A stretch of DNA of 64,000 nt from Herpetosiphon aurantiacus DSM 785 (GTDB taxonomy: Bacteria; Chloroflexota; Chloroflexia; Chloroflexales; Herpetosiphonaceae). The stretch covers positions 2,619,199 to 2,683,198 of the forward strand of contig CP000875.1 of NCBI GenBank assembly GCA_000018565.1. Direction: 5' to 3'. Numbering within the stretch: the first letter of the stretch is position 1; each line of letters opens with the position of its first letter. Below are positions 17,201 to 27,600 of this stretch, in pieces. The notes under the pieces are model-generated. The model did no database searches, had not been told where the DNA came from, and saw only the letters and a list, made by a program, of their open reading frames with translations. The position numbers were made by a program, and so were the translations under genes.

Positions 17201-20066
17201 TCATTGGGTGCTCAAGCACCTGTTCCCAAATGGCTGCCAAAATTTCTTCTTCAGGGGTCGTTGGGGCAACATAATTGTTTATAGCGGTTGGTTCGGGCAA
17301 GGCCGCCCGATCAATTTTGCCATTCGCGGTCAACGGCCATTGCTCAACCAACACAACGTTGCTTGGTAACATGTACTGTGGCAGGAATTGTTGGGCATAT
17401 TTCAACACCACTTGTTCACTCAATTGCGTGGAGTCGGCATCGGGTGTGGCTTGGAGATAGGCGACCAAGCGTTGATCGTCGCCTGTGCCACGCAGCAAGA
17501 CCAGTGCTGAAGCGACCATTGGCAAGCGTTGCAGCACTGCCTCAATCTCGCCCAGCTCAATTCGATAGCCACGCAATTTGATTTGCGTATCACGCCGCCC
17601 AAGATATTCCAGCGTTCCATCCCAGGCCCAACACGCCAAATCGCCAGTGCGATACAGCCGTGCGCCAGCGATTCCACTCAGGTTATCAGGTACAAACTGG
17701 GCAGCGGTCAGATCAGGGCGCTGATTATAACCGCGGGCAACCCCAACTCCACCAATATACAGCTCACCAACAACCCCAAATGGCACAGGTTGCAAGCGCT
17801 CATCAAGCACATACAAACGCATATTGGCAATTGGCAAACCAATCGAAACCGCGCCAGCAGCCGAATCAGTGGTTTGGGTTTGGTAGATCGAACAGCCAAC
17901 CACTGTTTCAGTTGGGCCATATTCGTTGAACAAGCGGGTTTCAGGAGCGTGGGTGCGCCATGGAGCCAACGTAGTTGCATCAAGCGCCTCACCGCCAATC
18001 ACCAAGGCCCTACTGCGTTGAGCCAAATCAGCACTAGTGATCAATTGATTCAGCACCGCCAAATGCGCTGGTGTCAGTTTGAGCAAACTCAGATCAGTGC
18101 TGGCTCGCAGTGCTTGGGCTAGCGTTTCAACCCCAGCATTGCTTGGCAATAAACGCACGGTTTGGCCAGCACACAAGGGCACAAGCAAACTGGTTACGGT
18201 CAAATCGAAGGCTAATGGCGAATGCACCAACGAACCTGTACCAGCCGCCAAATCGTAGGCCGTGATCGCCCATTGCACATAGTTGCTCAAACCAGCGTGG
18301 CTGACCATCACACCCTTGGGCTGGCCGGTCGAGCCAGAGGTATACAGCAGATAGGCCAATTGCGCAGGCTGATAGTTCAAACGTGGCGCGGCACTCGCTT
18401 GATCAAATTGCAACTGATCGACCGCCAATTGGGCAACGCTACACGGCAAACTAGGCATGAGGCTGGTTTGGCTCAACACCAACTGAATCGCCGCATCAGC
18501 AAGAATATACTGAATCCGCTCGGCGGGATACTCTGGCTCTAAGGGCACATAGGCCGCGCCAGCCTTGAGACACGCCAACAAGGCCACGACCATCAGCGGC
18601 GAGCGCTCAAGATACAAGCCAACCCGCTGCTCGGGTTGAATACCGTGTTGGATTAATTGTTGGGCCAGTTGGTTGGCTTGCTGAGCCAACTCGGCATAAC
18701 TCAGTTGCTCTGCACCAAATTGCACAGCAATTGCTTGCGGATTGTGTAGTGCCTGCTGATCAATCAGATCGTGAATTGGCGTTGCAGCAAATGGCCGATC
18801 GGTTGCATTGACCTGCTTAGTCAATAATGTTTGGGTATTGCTCCCAATGATTGGCAGTTGCCCAAAGGTCGGGTTGGATTGTTGCCCAAGCCAAACCAGC
18901 ATTGTGATTAAGCTCTCAGCCAAGGCCTCGGCAACCTCAGAGCGCATGCTAGTTGCATCGTAATCTAAGGTCAATTGCCAGCTTGTAGCTTGCTCGATCA
19001 GGCTTAATTTACAGCGAAACAGATCAGTATGGCTGGTCAGGTGTTCAAGCTGATAGTGCGCCGCTGTTTCCCAACGATAATGGGCAAATGCCAACGCTAA
19101 CGGCTGATCCAACGCAAGTTGCTGCCAACTGAAATACTCTTGGAACTGCGCTAAATCGGCTAGCTGTTGGGCTAGCGTGGTTATAGCCTCGGCGATTGGC
19201 TGATCGGCAGCAAGTTCGTTTGGTAACAATGGCAGATAGCGCTCAAACAAGCCTTGGGCATTGGCCAACTCTGCATACGAACGGCCATCGCAGGCCAGCG
19301 CCAACGCTGGCGTTTGCCCATAATTGCTGCGGCTGAGCAACCAACGCCAAAGGCTGAGCACCGTACTCGCTAAATCAACATTATGTTGAGTAAACCAAGC
19401 ATTAATCGCGATACTGCTGCTTGCAGGAAGGTTAAGCTTGATCCGAGTGGGCTGGGTTTGGGTCAAGCGTGCAAAGCCCCGCAGATCATGCGGTGCTTGC
19501 TTAATCGCCTGCGTTTGCCAAAATGCCCGTTCAGCGGCGCTTTCGGCTGCTTCGAGCAAGCCATTTTGCCATTCAGCAGCGTCAATATACTGCATCAGCT
19601 CATCGCTTGCGCTCAATTCATGCGGAGCCAACGCGGCTTGGGTCAATTCTTCGAGCAGCAATCGGGCACTAGTGGCATCGCCAACCAAGGCCGCTAGCCA
19701 CAACCCAAGCCATTGCTGTTGGCCATGCTCAAATAACGTAATCTGCATCAAACCAGCATCAGCTGGCGCTGCAAGCTCAGCAATCTGATGCGATTCGGCT
19801 ATTTGCTGCTGATGCAAGACCACTGTTTGGTTGTGCAGCACTTGGGCTGGTAGCTTTAGCCCAGCGATCTGCTCGAAACGGGTACGCAACGCCTCATGGC
19901 GCTCGATCACAACATTCAAGCCAGCTTGCCAACGTTCATAACGAAGCGGAGTGGTTAACTCAACCAGCAGCCATGTGCCCAAGGGTTGCTGGCTTTGTGG
20001 TTGAACCAACCATGTATGGGTTTGTTGCGGCGATAGCCGAAAATGCTCAACTTCATGTTGCTGCAT
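14283..20066 (-). CDS. NRPS: C-like (interface-type) - A(Asn/Asp-type) - PCP - C - A core
   Basis: A 1927-residue synthetase. It starts with a C-like domain whose HHxxxDG motif is replaced by LAALVGDATS (about 129). Next comes an A domain (YTSGSTGQPKG about 579, NGKIDR about 915) whose pocket residues read by eye give DLTKVGEVG, close to Asn codes. Then a PCP (GGNSIRS about 967) and a C domain with intact SFHHAVIDGWS (about 1172). The second A domain is complete through A8 (QVKIRGFRIELEE about 1882) but stops at LVAYIEPRN without the A10 lysine; its code reads DSALVAEVW, which I cannot assign. No thioesterase or epimerase is present. The missing A lid is in the gene at 11622-13193. Confidence 0.93.
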   Translation of the reverse strand: MQQHEVEHFRLSPQQTHTWLVQPQSQQPLGTWLLVELTTPLRYERWQAGLNVVIERHEALRTRFEQIAGLKLPAQVLHNQTVVLHQQQIAESHQIAELAAPADAGLMQITLFEHGQQQWLGLWLAALVGDATSARLLLEELTQAALAPHELSASDELMQYIDAAEWQNGLLEAAESAAERAFWQTQAIKQAPHDLRGFARLTQTQPTRIKLNLPASSSIAINAWFTQHNVDLASTVLSLWRWLLSRSNYGQTPALALACDGRSYAELANAQGLFERYLPLLPNELAADQPIAEAITTLAQQLADLAQFQEYFSWQQLALDQPLALAFAHYRWETAAHYQLEHLTSHTDLFRCKLSLIEQATSWQLTLDYDATSMRSEVAEALAESLITMLVWLGQQSNPTFGQLPIIGSNTQTLLTKQVNATDRPFAATPIHDLIDQQALHNPQAIAVQFGAEQLSYAELAQQANQLAQQLIQHGIQPEQRVGLYLERSPLMVVALLACLKAGAAYVPLEPEYPAERIQYILADAAIQLVLSQTSLMPSLPCSVAQLAVDQLQFDQASAAPRLNYQPAQLAYLLYTSGSTGQPKGVMVSHAGLSNYVQWAITAYDLAAGTGSLVHSPLAFDLTVTSLLVPLCAGQTVRLLPSNAGVETLAQALRASTDLSLLKLTPAHLAVLNQLITSADLAQRSRALVIGGEALDATTLAPWRTHAPETRLFNEYGPTETVVGCSIYQTQTTDSAAGAVSIGLPIANMRLYVLDERLQPVPFGVVGELYIGGVGVARGYNQRPDLTAAQFVPDNLSGIAGARLYRTGDLACWAWDGTLEYLGRRDTQIKLRGYRIELGEIEAVLQRLPMVASALVLLRGTGDDQRLVAYLQATPDADSTQLSEQVVLKYAQQFLPQYMLPSNVVLVEQWPLTANGKIDRAALPEPTAINNYVAPTTPEEEILAAIWEQVLEHPMIGIDDNFFALGGNSIRSIQVVAQAKQRGLNLSVEMLFNQPTIRSLVQTMVCSTENQIIEYTPFSLISPADHALLPNTIVDAFPIAKLQGGMIFHNQFNPEQALYHDIFSYRMRVVLDLALLQLIVDDLVVRHPALRTSFDLTSASEPLQVVHAQGANLLNIIDLRNQPVEQHDQLIEAWIAAEKQRGFEPSSLPLLRFQVHVRADDELQFSLSFHHAVIDGWSDAIMLTELFSDYARRLQGQTSSLVAPQIGYHEFVRLEQAAIQNPATQQFWADHLAQASPMRLPRWPNVPRSNTSQSQPVAISAELSQALKALARQLAVPIKDVLLAAHLRVISILTGQFDVVTSMVSSGRPETLDGERVLGLFINSIPLRMQLNQPTWRELIMQTFAAERASLEHRRYPTAELQRHNGGLAWSESLFYFTHYHIFQALQNISELELLDVLPYEVSSFPLVANFRIDPFTNDINLSLTCDGRILTNAQIEAIAGYYQVCLTAMVADPAADYRAMPLLSDTEQHLLLGFNRTEVAQSSPDLVGWLAEVAQQQPTAQAIQAYDGALSYAELEQRATALAGYLQTQGIGAETRVGISLEHSTSLIVAILAVLKTGAAYVPLDPNYPRERLELMASDAELKLLICQQPDIWQNLPANSACLGLADLDSAQAPFVPVTIHPAQAAYLIYTSGSTGRPKGVVVSHANLHSSTFARTLAYREPLTSFLLLSSYAFDSSIAGIFWTLSQAGCLVLPDQAQRHDVLALASMVEHHQISHTLAIPSLYAVLLEQAELSQLASLRVVVVAGEACTTSLVNRHYQQLSTCALYNEYGPTEATVWASVAKLVPQQPISIGGPIATIQAYVVDPSLQPVPIGVAGELLIAGAGISRGYWQQPALTAERFMPDPWAEQPGQRLYRTGDLARWLPDGQLEFLGRIDQQVKIRGFRIELEEIAQLLRQHPALREAVVTAQPDQHGQLRLVAYIEPRN

Positions 20067-20078
20067 ACAATCATCCTT

Positions 20079-21593
20079 CTATTGGGTTGGCTCGGTGCTC
20101 GACCGTCGCCGATTCAGGATTAATTTGGAACGATTTGCTGCCTTGCGTTGCTCCAGCCGTTGCTGTTGAAGCTCGCGCTCGTGGCTTTGGCAACGCTGCA
20201 CCGCAACCGCAAGCGTGATCGTCGGTTCAAGCACGATCAACTGAAGCACCAGCTGATAGCGCTCAAGTAATTGCTGCATGCGCTGCGCTGCGAAAATATC
20301 GGTGTTGTAATCAAGGGTTCCCGCTAAGCCTGCATGCTCTTCCCAAAGATTGATCAGCAAATCAAATTTGGCAGTGTGCGGATCAAGATCCATGCGTTCA
20401 AGCTGCACACCTGCTAGTTGTAAGTTGGGCAAGGGCGTGTTTTGCAACACAAATTTGACCTGAAACAACGGCGTGCGGCTGGGGTCGTGGGCAACGTTCA
20501 ACCATTCGACAACTTGATCGAATGGCACATGTTGGTGGTCAAAGGCCGCTAATGTGAGCTGGCGGGTTTGTTGTAGGCTTGCTTGGAACGATTGATGCGG
20601 CTGAACTTGTTGACGTAGCACCAATTGATTAATGAAAAAGCCGATCAATTGATGGGTCTCAGGCTGTTGTCGCCCTGCAACATCAGTGCCAACCACTAAA
20701 TCAGTTTGCTCACTTAGCCAGTGTAAAAGCCAATAAAATGCCGTTAGCAAACTCATAAATAAGGTTGCGCTCTGGCTTTGACTAAGTTGCTTGAGTTGTT
20801 CGACCAACTCCCTCGGCAAGCGCCAAGCGATTTGTGCCCCCTGAAACGATTGAACAGCAGGTCGAGGATAGTCGGTTGGCAAGGCCAGAGTTGGTACATC
20901 GTGCAAGAGCTTCAGCCAAAAATCACGGCTGCTTTGGGTCAGCGTTGCTGGCTGTTGGGCTTGCCAACAGGCATAATCGCCATAGTGAATTGCCAGCGGA
21001 GCAAGGTTTAACGCTGCGCCTGTGGCAAAATGCGCATAGGCCAGCGCCAAATCGTGCATCAACACACCTAACGACCAACCATCAGCAATAATGTGATGCA
21101 GCATCAACCCTAAAACATGCTGCTCTGGAGCACAGCGCCACAACGCGGCACGCCATAACGGCGCGTGCTGCAAATCAAATGGTTGTCGGGCATAGTGGCG
21201 TAACTGAGTTTCAAGCTGGGTTTGATCAAGCTCAACCAACCCCAATTCTACCTGCCAAGGCTCGTGAATCTGTTGATATGCACCTTGGTTGTCAGGCTGA
21301 ATGCTGGTGCGTAGCACTTCATGGCGTTGGAGCAACCAACTCAGGCTCGTCGCCAAAGCAGCACGATCCAACGAACCGTTGATCATCAGCAAACAGGGCA
21401 TGATGTAGGTAGCCTGGCCTGGCCGCATTTGCTCAACCAGCCAAAGCCGTTGCTGTGCCAACGATAACGGCACCATTTGCGCAGGATCACGCGGCGTAAT
21501 CGCTGGCGTTGCTTGGCGTTGCAAGCGTAATTGTTCAAGCAAGGCGCGTTTTTCGGGCGAAAGCTGCGCCAAGCGTTGCTGGAGAGCATCCAT
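20079..21593 (-). CDS. Stand-alone NRPS condensation domain protein
   Basis: A 504-residue protein made of one condensation domain. It has an N-terminal docking-like helix (LQQRLAQLSPEKRALLEQLRL), the usual LSLAQQRLWLVEQ motif, an intact catalytic motif LMLHHIIADGWS (His about 169) and GTDVAGRQQPETHQLIGFFINQLVL. The C-terminus is a basic tail (KAANRSKLILNRRRSSTEP). By motif it is of the LCL type. It is encoded 12 bases after the first synthetase and 12 bases before the second, whose own N-terminal C-like domain lacks the catalytic His. It probably joins the Gly-PCP of the first synthetase to the Asx-PCP of the second, acting in trans. Confidence 0.9.
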   Translation of the reverse strand: MDALQQRLAQLSPEKRALLEQLRLQRQATPAITPRDPAQMVPLSLAQQRLWLVEQMRPGQATYIMPCLLMINGSLDRAALATSLSWLLQRHEVLRTSIQPDNQGAYQQIHEPWQVELGLVELDQTQLETQLRHYARQPFDLQHAPLWRAALWRCAPEQHVLGLMLHHIIADGWSLGVLMHDLALAYAHFATGAALNLAPLAIHYGDYACWQAQQPATLTQSSRDFWLKLLHDVPTLALPTDYPRPAVQSFQGAQIAWRLPRELVEQLKQLSQSQSATLFMSLLTAFYWLLHWLSEQTDLVVGTDVAGRQQPETHQLIGFFINQLVLRQQVQPHQSFQASLQQTRQLTLAAFDHQHVPFDQVVEWLNVAHDPSRTPLFQVKFVLQNTPLPNLQLAGVQLERMDLDPHTAKFDLLINLWEEHAGLAGTLDYNTDIFAAQRMQQLLERYQLVLQLIVLEPTITLAVAVQRCQSHERELQQQRLEQRKAANRSKLILNRRRSSTEPTQ

Positions 21594-21605
21594 GGGTGAG
21601 CCTCG

Positions 21606-24600
21606 CTAAAAATCAGCCAATAAACGGGCACGCGCCTCGTCATCACTCAATTGATCAAGCTCATCAAGCAGGGCCGCTAGTTCAGCAGTTTGACCCTGAT
21701 CAGCTTGCAACTGCTCGATCAAGGTTGCCAAGCTCGCCACCGTGGCCGCATTGAACAATTGCGCCAACGGCAGATCAACAAAAAAGCGCTGGCGAAATTG
21801 AATAATCAGTTGGGTCGCCAGCAGCGAGTGGCCGCCCAGCGCGAAGAAATCATCGTGGATGCCAACTTGTGCAATCCCAAACACCTGTGCCCAAATCGCA
21901 CACAATTCCGTTTGTAAGCCAGTCGTTGGCGCAACATAGCCGTGAGTTTCAGGTACAAGTGCCTGATCAGGCGCAGGCAGGTTGCGGCGATCAAGTTTGC
22001 CATTGGCAGTCAGCGGCAGCGCATCCAAACGCTGATAGCTACGCGGCAGCATATAAACTGGCAGCTGTTGGCTCAGTTGTTGTTGCACTTCGGCAGGCTC
22101 AAAATGATGATCAGCGACCACATAGGCCACTAATTGCTCATTCCACACCGCAACCGCTGCTTGCTGAATTGTAGACAGCGTTCGCAAGGCGCTTTCAATT
22201 TCGCCCAGCTCAATTCGATGGCCGCGCAGCTTGATTTGCTGATCGCTGCGGCCCAAAAGCTCTAGCGAACCATCGGGCAAATAGCGACCCCGATCGCCAA
22301 CCTGATACAAGCGAGCACCAGTTTGTTGGCTCCATGGATGCGGAATAAAGCGCTCAGCCGTGAGATTAGGCCGTTGATGATAGCCTCGCGCCAAGCCCAA
22401 ACCACCAATATATACATCGCCAGGCGTACCAAGCGGCACAGGCTGCAAAGCCTGATCAAGAATATAGATTTCGGTGTTGGCAATTGGTCGCCCAGCGTGG
22501 ACAGGCGTTTGGCTGAGTGCAGCGGCGGTTGACCAAATCGTGGTCTCGGTTGGTCCATACAAATTCCAGAGGGTCACGCCTGCGCTCAGCAATTGCCCGG
22601 CCAAATCGCTGGGCAAGGCTTCGCCGCCAACCAAGGCTTTAAACCCAGTTGGGGCATGCCAGCCTGTTGCCAGCAAAATCCGCCATGTGCTAGGAGTCGC
22701 TTGCAACACCGTGATTTGGTGGCTTTGCAGCAATTCGGCCAAGCCAAAACCTTCGGCAGCAGCATTGGCGGGCGCTAGCACCACCGTCGCCCCAACCCAC
22801 AAGGGCAAGTACAACTCCAAGCCCGCAATATCAAAGGCCACCGTCGTTACTGCCAACAAGCGATCGGTTGGCTGGAGGCTTGGTTGGGTTTGCATCGATT
22901 GCAAGAAGTTGCTCAAGGCGGCATGGCTAATGGCTACGCCTTTGGGTTGGCCAGTCGAACCAGATGTATAGAGCACATAGGCACGTTGGCTGGGTTCAAT
23001 CGCGCTTGCAAGGTTAGCGGTTGAAGTATGTTGTTCATCTGTGTAGCAGACAGGTATTTGAATATCAGCAAATAACGCTGTGAATTGGGGCTGGGTTAGC
23101 AAGAGCGCCGCTTGGCTATCAGCGAGCATCCAATTCACACGGGCTGGGGGGTAACTCGGGTCGAGCGGCAAATAGCTAGCACCAGTTTTGAGCACCGCCA
23201 ACAAACTAATCAATAAATCGCTAGTTCGCTCAACACAAACAGCCACCAGCATTTCGGCTCCGATGCCACGTTGGCGCAGGCTATGCGCTCGTTGGTTGGC
23301 TTGTTGATTGAGTTCGGCATAGCTCAACGCTTGATCAGCCGCAACCACGGCTAAAGCATGGGGATGTTGCAGCGCTTGCTGTTCAAAGGCTGTTACCAAT
23401 GAAGCATAAGCCAATGGCTGCTCGGTTGCATTCCACGCTTGCAATTGCGCCAAATCAGCCGCAGTTAAATGATGGTGCAGATGATGGCCTGCGTTTGGCT
23501 CAGCCACCATTGCTGCTAAAACCTGCGCATAGCAATTGCCAATCAAGGTTAATTGCTCAGGAGTTAGCTCGTGCAAATTACCAACCAAATCGATTTGCAA
23601 TTGCCCAGTGAAGGTATTGAGATTCAACTCGGCAAGCAAGCTAAAGTGGGTTTGGCCAAAGCCTCGTCCGCCGATCACCTCAAGTTGTTTGAGCTGTTGC
23701 AGCTGCTCGAACACATGAAAATGGGTATAGTTAAAGACCGTTTCAAACCATGGCTGGCCGCGCCGTTCGCGTTGCAATTCGGCTAAAGGCATTTGGCGAT
23801 AGGGCATGAGCGCCAATTCAGCCGCAAAGACTTGTTGAATCAGGCTCAGCCAGCTCATCGGAGCTAAGTATTGGCGAAATGGTAGCATATTCAAATGCAC
23901 CCCAATGGTTTTTTCGCCATCGTGGCGTTCGAGTCGCCCATTAGTTTCGAGGCCACTGATTACCTCGCGTTGACCAGTTACAAGGCTGATCACCTTCATA
24001 TGCGCCGCCAACAAGACATGTTTTACTGGCACATGGGCTTGGCGAGCCAATTCATGCAATTGCTGCGAAAGCTGGGCCGAGACTGGTACATCAAGCACTG
24101 CCACGTCGGGCACGGCACTGGTTGCGGCAGGACGCGGCCAGCGTGGCAATGGCGTATCGCTAGCATCAGCCAAAGCTTCGCGCCAAAACGCTTGCGCCTG
24201 CGGATCAGCGAGCACCCGCTGTTCTTGAGCCACAAAATCGCGATACTGCACTAGCGGCGGAGTTGGATCAAGCGGTTGCTGATTGAGCAAGCCATCGTAA
24301 CGCAGCATCAATTCGGTCAGCAATGAGGCAGTACTCCAGCCATCAAAAATCGTGTCGTGGAAGCTCAGCACCAAATCACAGCTATCGTCACTGGCTCGTT
24401 GCACAATAAAGCGAATCAATGGTGCAGTTTGCCAATCGAAGTGGCGCTGCTTTTCTTGTTCAATCCAAGCTGTTTGGCGAGTTTGATAGCCTGCCTCGTC
24501 CAAATCGCGCCAATCTTCAATCGTGAGCGGTGCGACGACGTGGCGCTGTACCAATTGCAAGGGCTGGCTAAATCCATGCATATGGAACGAGGTTCGCAGC

Positions 24601-27600
24601 ACGGCATGACGATCGATCAACTGCTGGACTGCTTGACGCAACAAATCGGCATCAAACGCAACACGGATGCGATAGATAAAAATATCGTGATACAGCGGCG
24701 TATTTGGCTCAAGCTGGCAGTGAAAAATTACGCCTGCCTGCATTCGCGCCAAAGGATAGGCATCCTCAATATCGGCAGGCAGCAACTGGCGATCAGCGGC
24801 GCTGATCAGGCTAAACGGCGCAATCAGTTCAGCTTGATCACTGCTTTGCTCGACCAAGGGAGCCAGCTCAGCAAGCGTTGGGTTGGCAAACAATTGTTGT
24901 AAACTGAAGTGCAAGCCTTGTTCAGCAGCCTGCGCTCGCAGTTTGATGCTCAAAATTGAATCACCACCAAGATCGAAGAAATTATCATCAAGCCCAATCG
25001 TTGGCACGCCCAAAACGGCGCTCCAAATACTGGCAAGCTGCTGCTCCAAACCAGTGGTCGGCGCACGATAAACCGTTTCAAGCTCAGGGCGTTGCTGATT
25101 AATCGCTGGCAAGGCTGCTCGATCAAGTTTGCCATGGCTGGTCAGGGGCAAGCGTTCAAGCAAAAGCAGATGGGCAGGCAGCATATAATCGGGCAGGCGT
25201 TGGCGTAAAAATCGGCGCAATGCGCTAATTGTCGTCGGTGCTGGCTCGCTCGCCACAACATACGCCACCAAGCGTTGCTCTAGCGTTGGGGCTTGGCGCT
25301 GGGCAGTTTTAATGAATGGGCGTAATTCGTTGAGCGTTGGTTGGCTGGGCTGAGCATCGGCAATTGGCGCAGCAACTTCTAGCTCAGCTACATCAACCAC
25401 CGCCTCGCGAATCGCTGGATGGGCCAAGAGCGCTGCCCGAATTTCGCCCAATTCAATCCGAAAGCCACGTAATTTGACTTGCTGATCGCTGCGACCTCGA
25501 TATTCCAGCTCGCCCTGCTGATTCCAGCGTGCGAGATCGCCAGTTTTATACAAGCGCTGGCCAGCGTGGTTGCTCCATGGATGCGGCATAAAGCGCTCAG
25601 CCGTCAGATCAGGTCGCCGCAAATAGCCCATTGCCAAACCAGCCCCAGCGATATACAACTCGCCATAAACTCCGGTTGGCACAGGCTGCAAATTCGCATC
25701 AAGCACCACGGCCTGTAAATCGGACAAGGGCTGACCAATAACGCTCGAATAGTTCACAGTATCGGCCAAACTTAGCGGACGATAGGTCACATGCACCGTG
25801 GTTTCGGTGATGCCATACATATTGACTAAGCGCGGTGTACTATCACCATGGCGCTCAAACCAAGGCCGGAGTGTGGCAACATCCAAAGCCTCGCCACCAA
25901 AAATCACCCAGTGCAAGGCTAAATTGACCTGACGTTGTTGATCAACCTGGATCAACTGGCGAAAAGCCGAGGGTGTTTGATTGAGCACCGTTACCCGTTC
26001 GCGTTGCAACAGCGCATAAAAATCTTCGGGATTGCGGCTGAGCGCTTGCGGTACAACCACCAAACGCCCGCCATACAACAACGCTCCCCACATTTCCCAG
26101 ACCGAAAAATCAAAAGCATACGAGTGGAACAGTGTCCACACATCATTGGCATTGAAATTAAAATGCTGCTGACTGCTGCTAAACAAGCGCGTCACATTGG
26201 CATGGCTCAGCAGGCTACCCTTTGGCTGGCCAGTCGAGCCAGAGGTATAGATCACATAGGCCAATTGCGTCGGATCAAGCGCTAGTTCAAGGTTGGTTGT
26301 TGGTTGATTGTGCCAAGCGTGCTGCTTGAGATCGATCAGCGTGCCGCTAAATTCGGCCAGCCGAGCATCGGCCAACAACAATGCCACATCAGCGTCGGCC
26401 AGCATAAATTGCACCCGCTCAGCTGGATACATCGGGTCGATCGGCAGGTAGGCAGCGCCAGTTTTGAGCACTGCCAAAATGCTAAGCACGACCAACGCCG
26501 AGCGTTCGAGATACAAGCCAACCAAGCTACCAGCGCCAATCCCATAATCGTGCAAATAGTGCGCCAATTGGTTGGCTTGTTGATTAAGCTGCTGATAGGT
26601 CCAATGCTGCTGACCGTCGGTCAGGGCAATCGCGTCAGGTGTTTTGGCAACTTGCGCTTCAAACCATTGGCTTAAGCATCCGGTTTCAAAGGCTTGCGAA
26701 GGCACTAAGGCTGGCGTGCTCAAGCTCAATTCACCCATAGGTTGCGGCGTGCTCACCAAAAATTCCAGCGTTTGCTTGAGATGCTGGCTCCATTGCGCGA
26801 TCGTGGCCGTAGCAAATAAGCCTTGATCGTAATCGATCCGCAGGCCTAAGCCCTGTTCTAGTGGCGCAAAGGTAATGGTTATGTCAAATTGCAAGTCGTT
26901 TGGCGCTAGCTCAATGATTTGGGCTTGGTGGTCAGCAAAATACATACTGGTTTGCTCGCGGCCCAGTGCCAAGCCCCCAAGCTCCAAGGCCTGCCCCAGC
27001 GGGCTTTGTTGTAACACCACCATCACCCGAATCGGCGGATTGTGGCGGTCGTGCTGCAACGAACGCAAAACCAAATCAAACGGATAAGCTTGATGCTCAA
27101 AGGCCGCCAAGACTTGGTTTTGGGTATAAGCCAACAGCTCAGTATTCGCGAGATTCGGCTGATACTGCCAGTTAATCAGCACCGGATTAACGTAGTAGCC
27201 AACGCCAGAGCGCGATTGGGCATTGCGCCCCAAGGTTGGGGTAGCCAAAACAAACTGCCGTTGCTGACTATAACGGTTTAGCAGCAGCGCCACACCAGCC
27301 AAGAGTGTGCTCAGCAAGGTTTGGGGTTGGGCATTTATTTTGTTCAGCAGACTATTTTCAATCAAATAATGATAGCTGGCAGCCTGGCTTGGCTGGGCAT
27401 GGCGTGGGTAATCGCTGGGCAATTCAAGCGTTGGCAAGCCCTCAGCAGTTTGCTGTTGCCAAAACTGGTGGGAGGCTTGGCCGGCGGGGCTGGCTAACCA
27501 AGCCTGTTGCCAAGCGACATGCTCACGATAATCGGCAGCAGGCGGCAAGTGCCAAGCCCGTTGTTCAGCCAAGGCCTGATACAGTTGCTGCGCTTCGTGG

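Noticed and set aside
17529-18122. 197-codon plus-strand frame inside the second NRPS
   Set aside because: Antisense to conserved A-domain motifs; composition is that of a shadow frame.
14283-20066. Thioesterase or epimerase domain in the assembly line
   Set aside because: No GxSxG hydrolase domain follows any carrier domain and no extra E-type domain is present; release is assigned to the terminal reductase.
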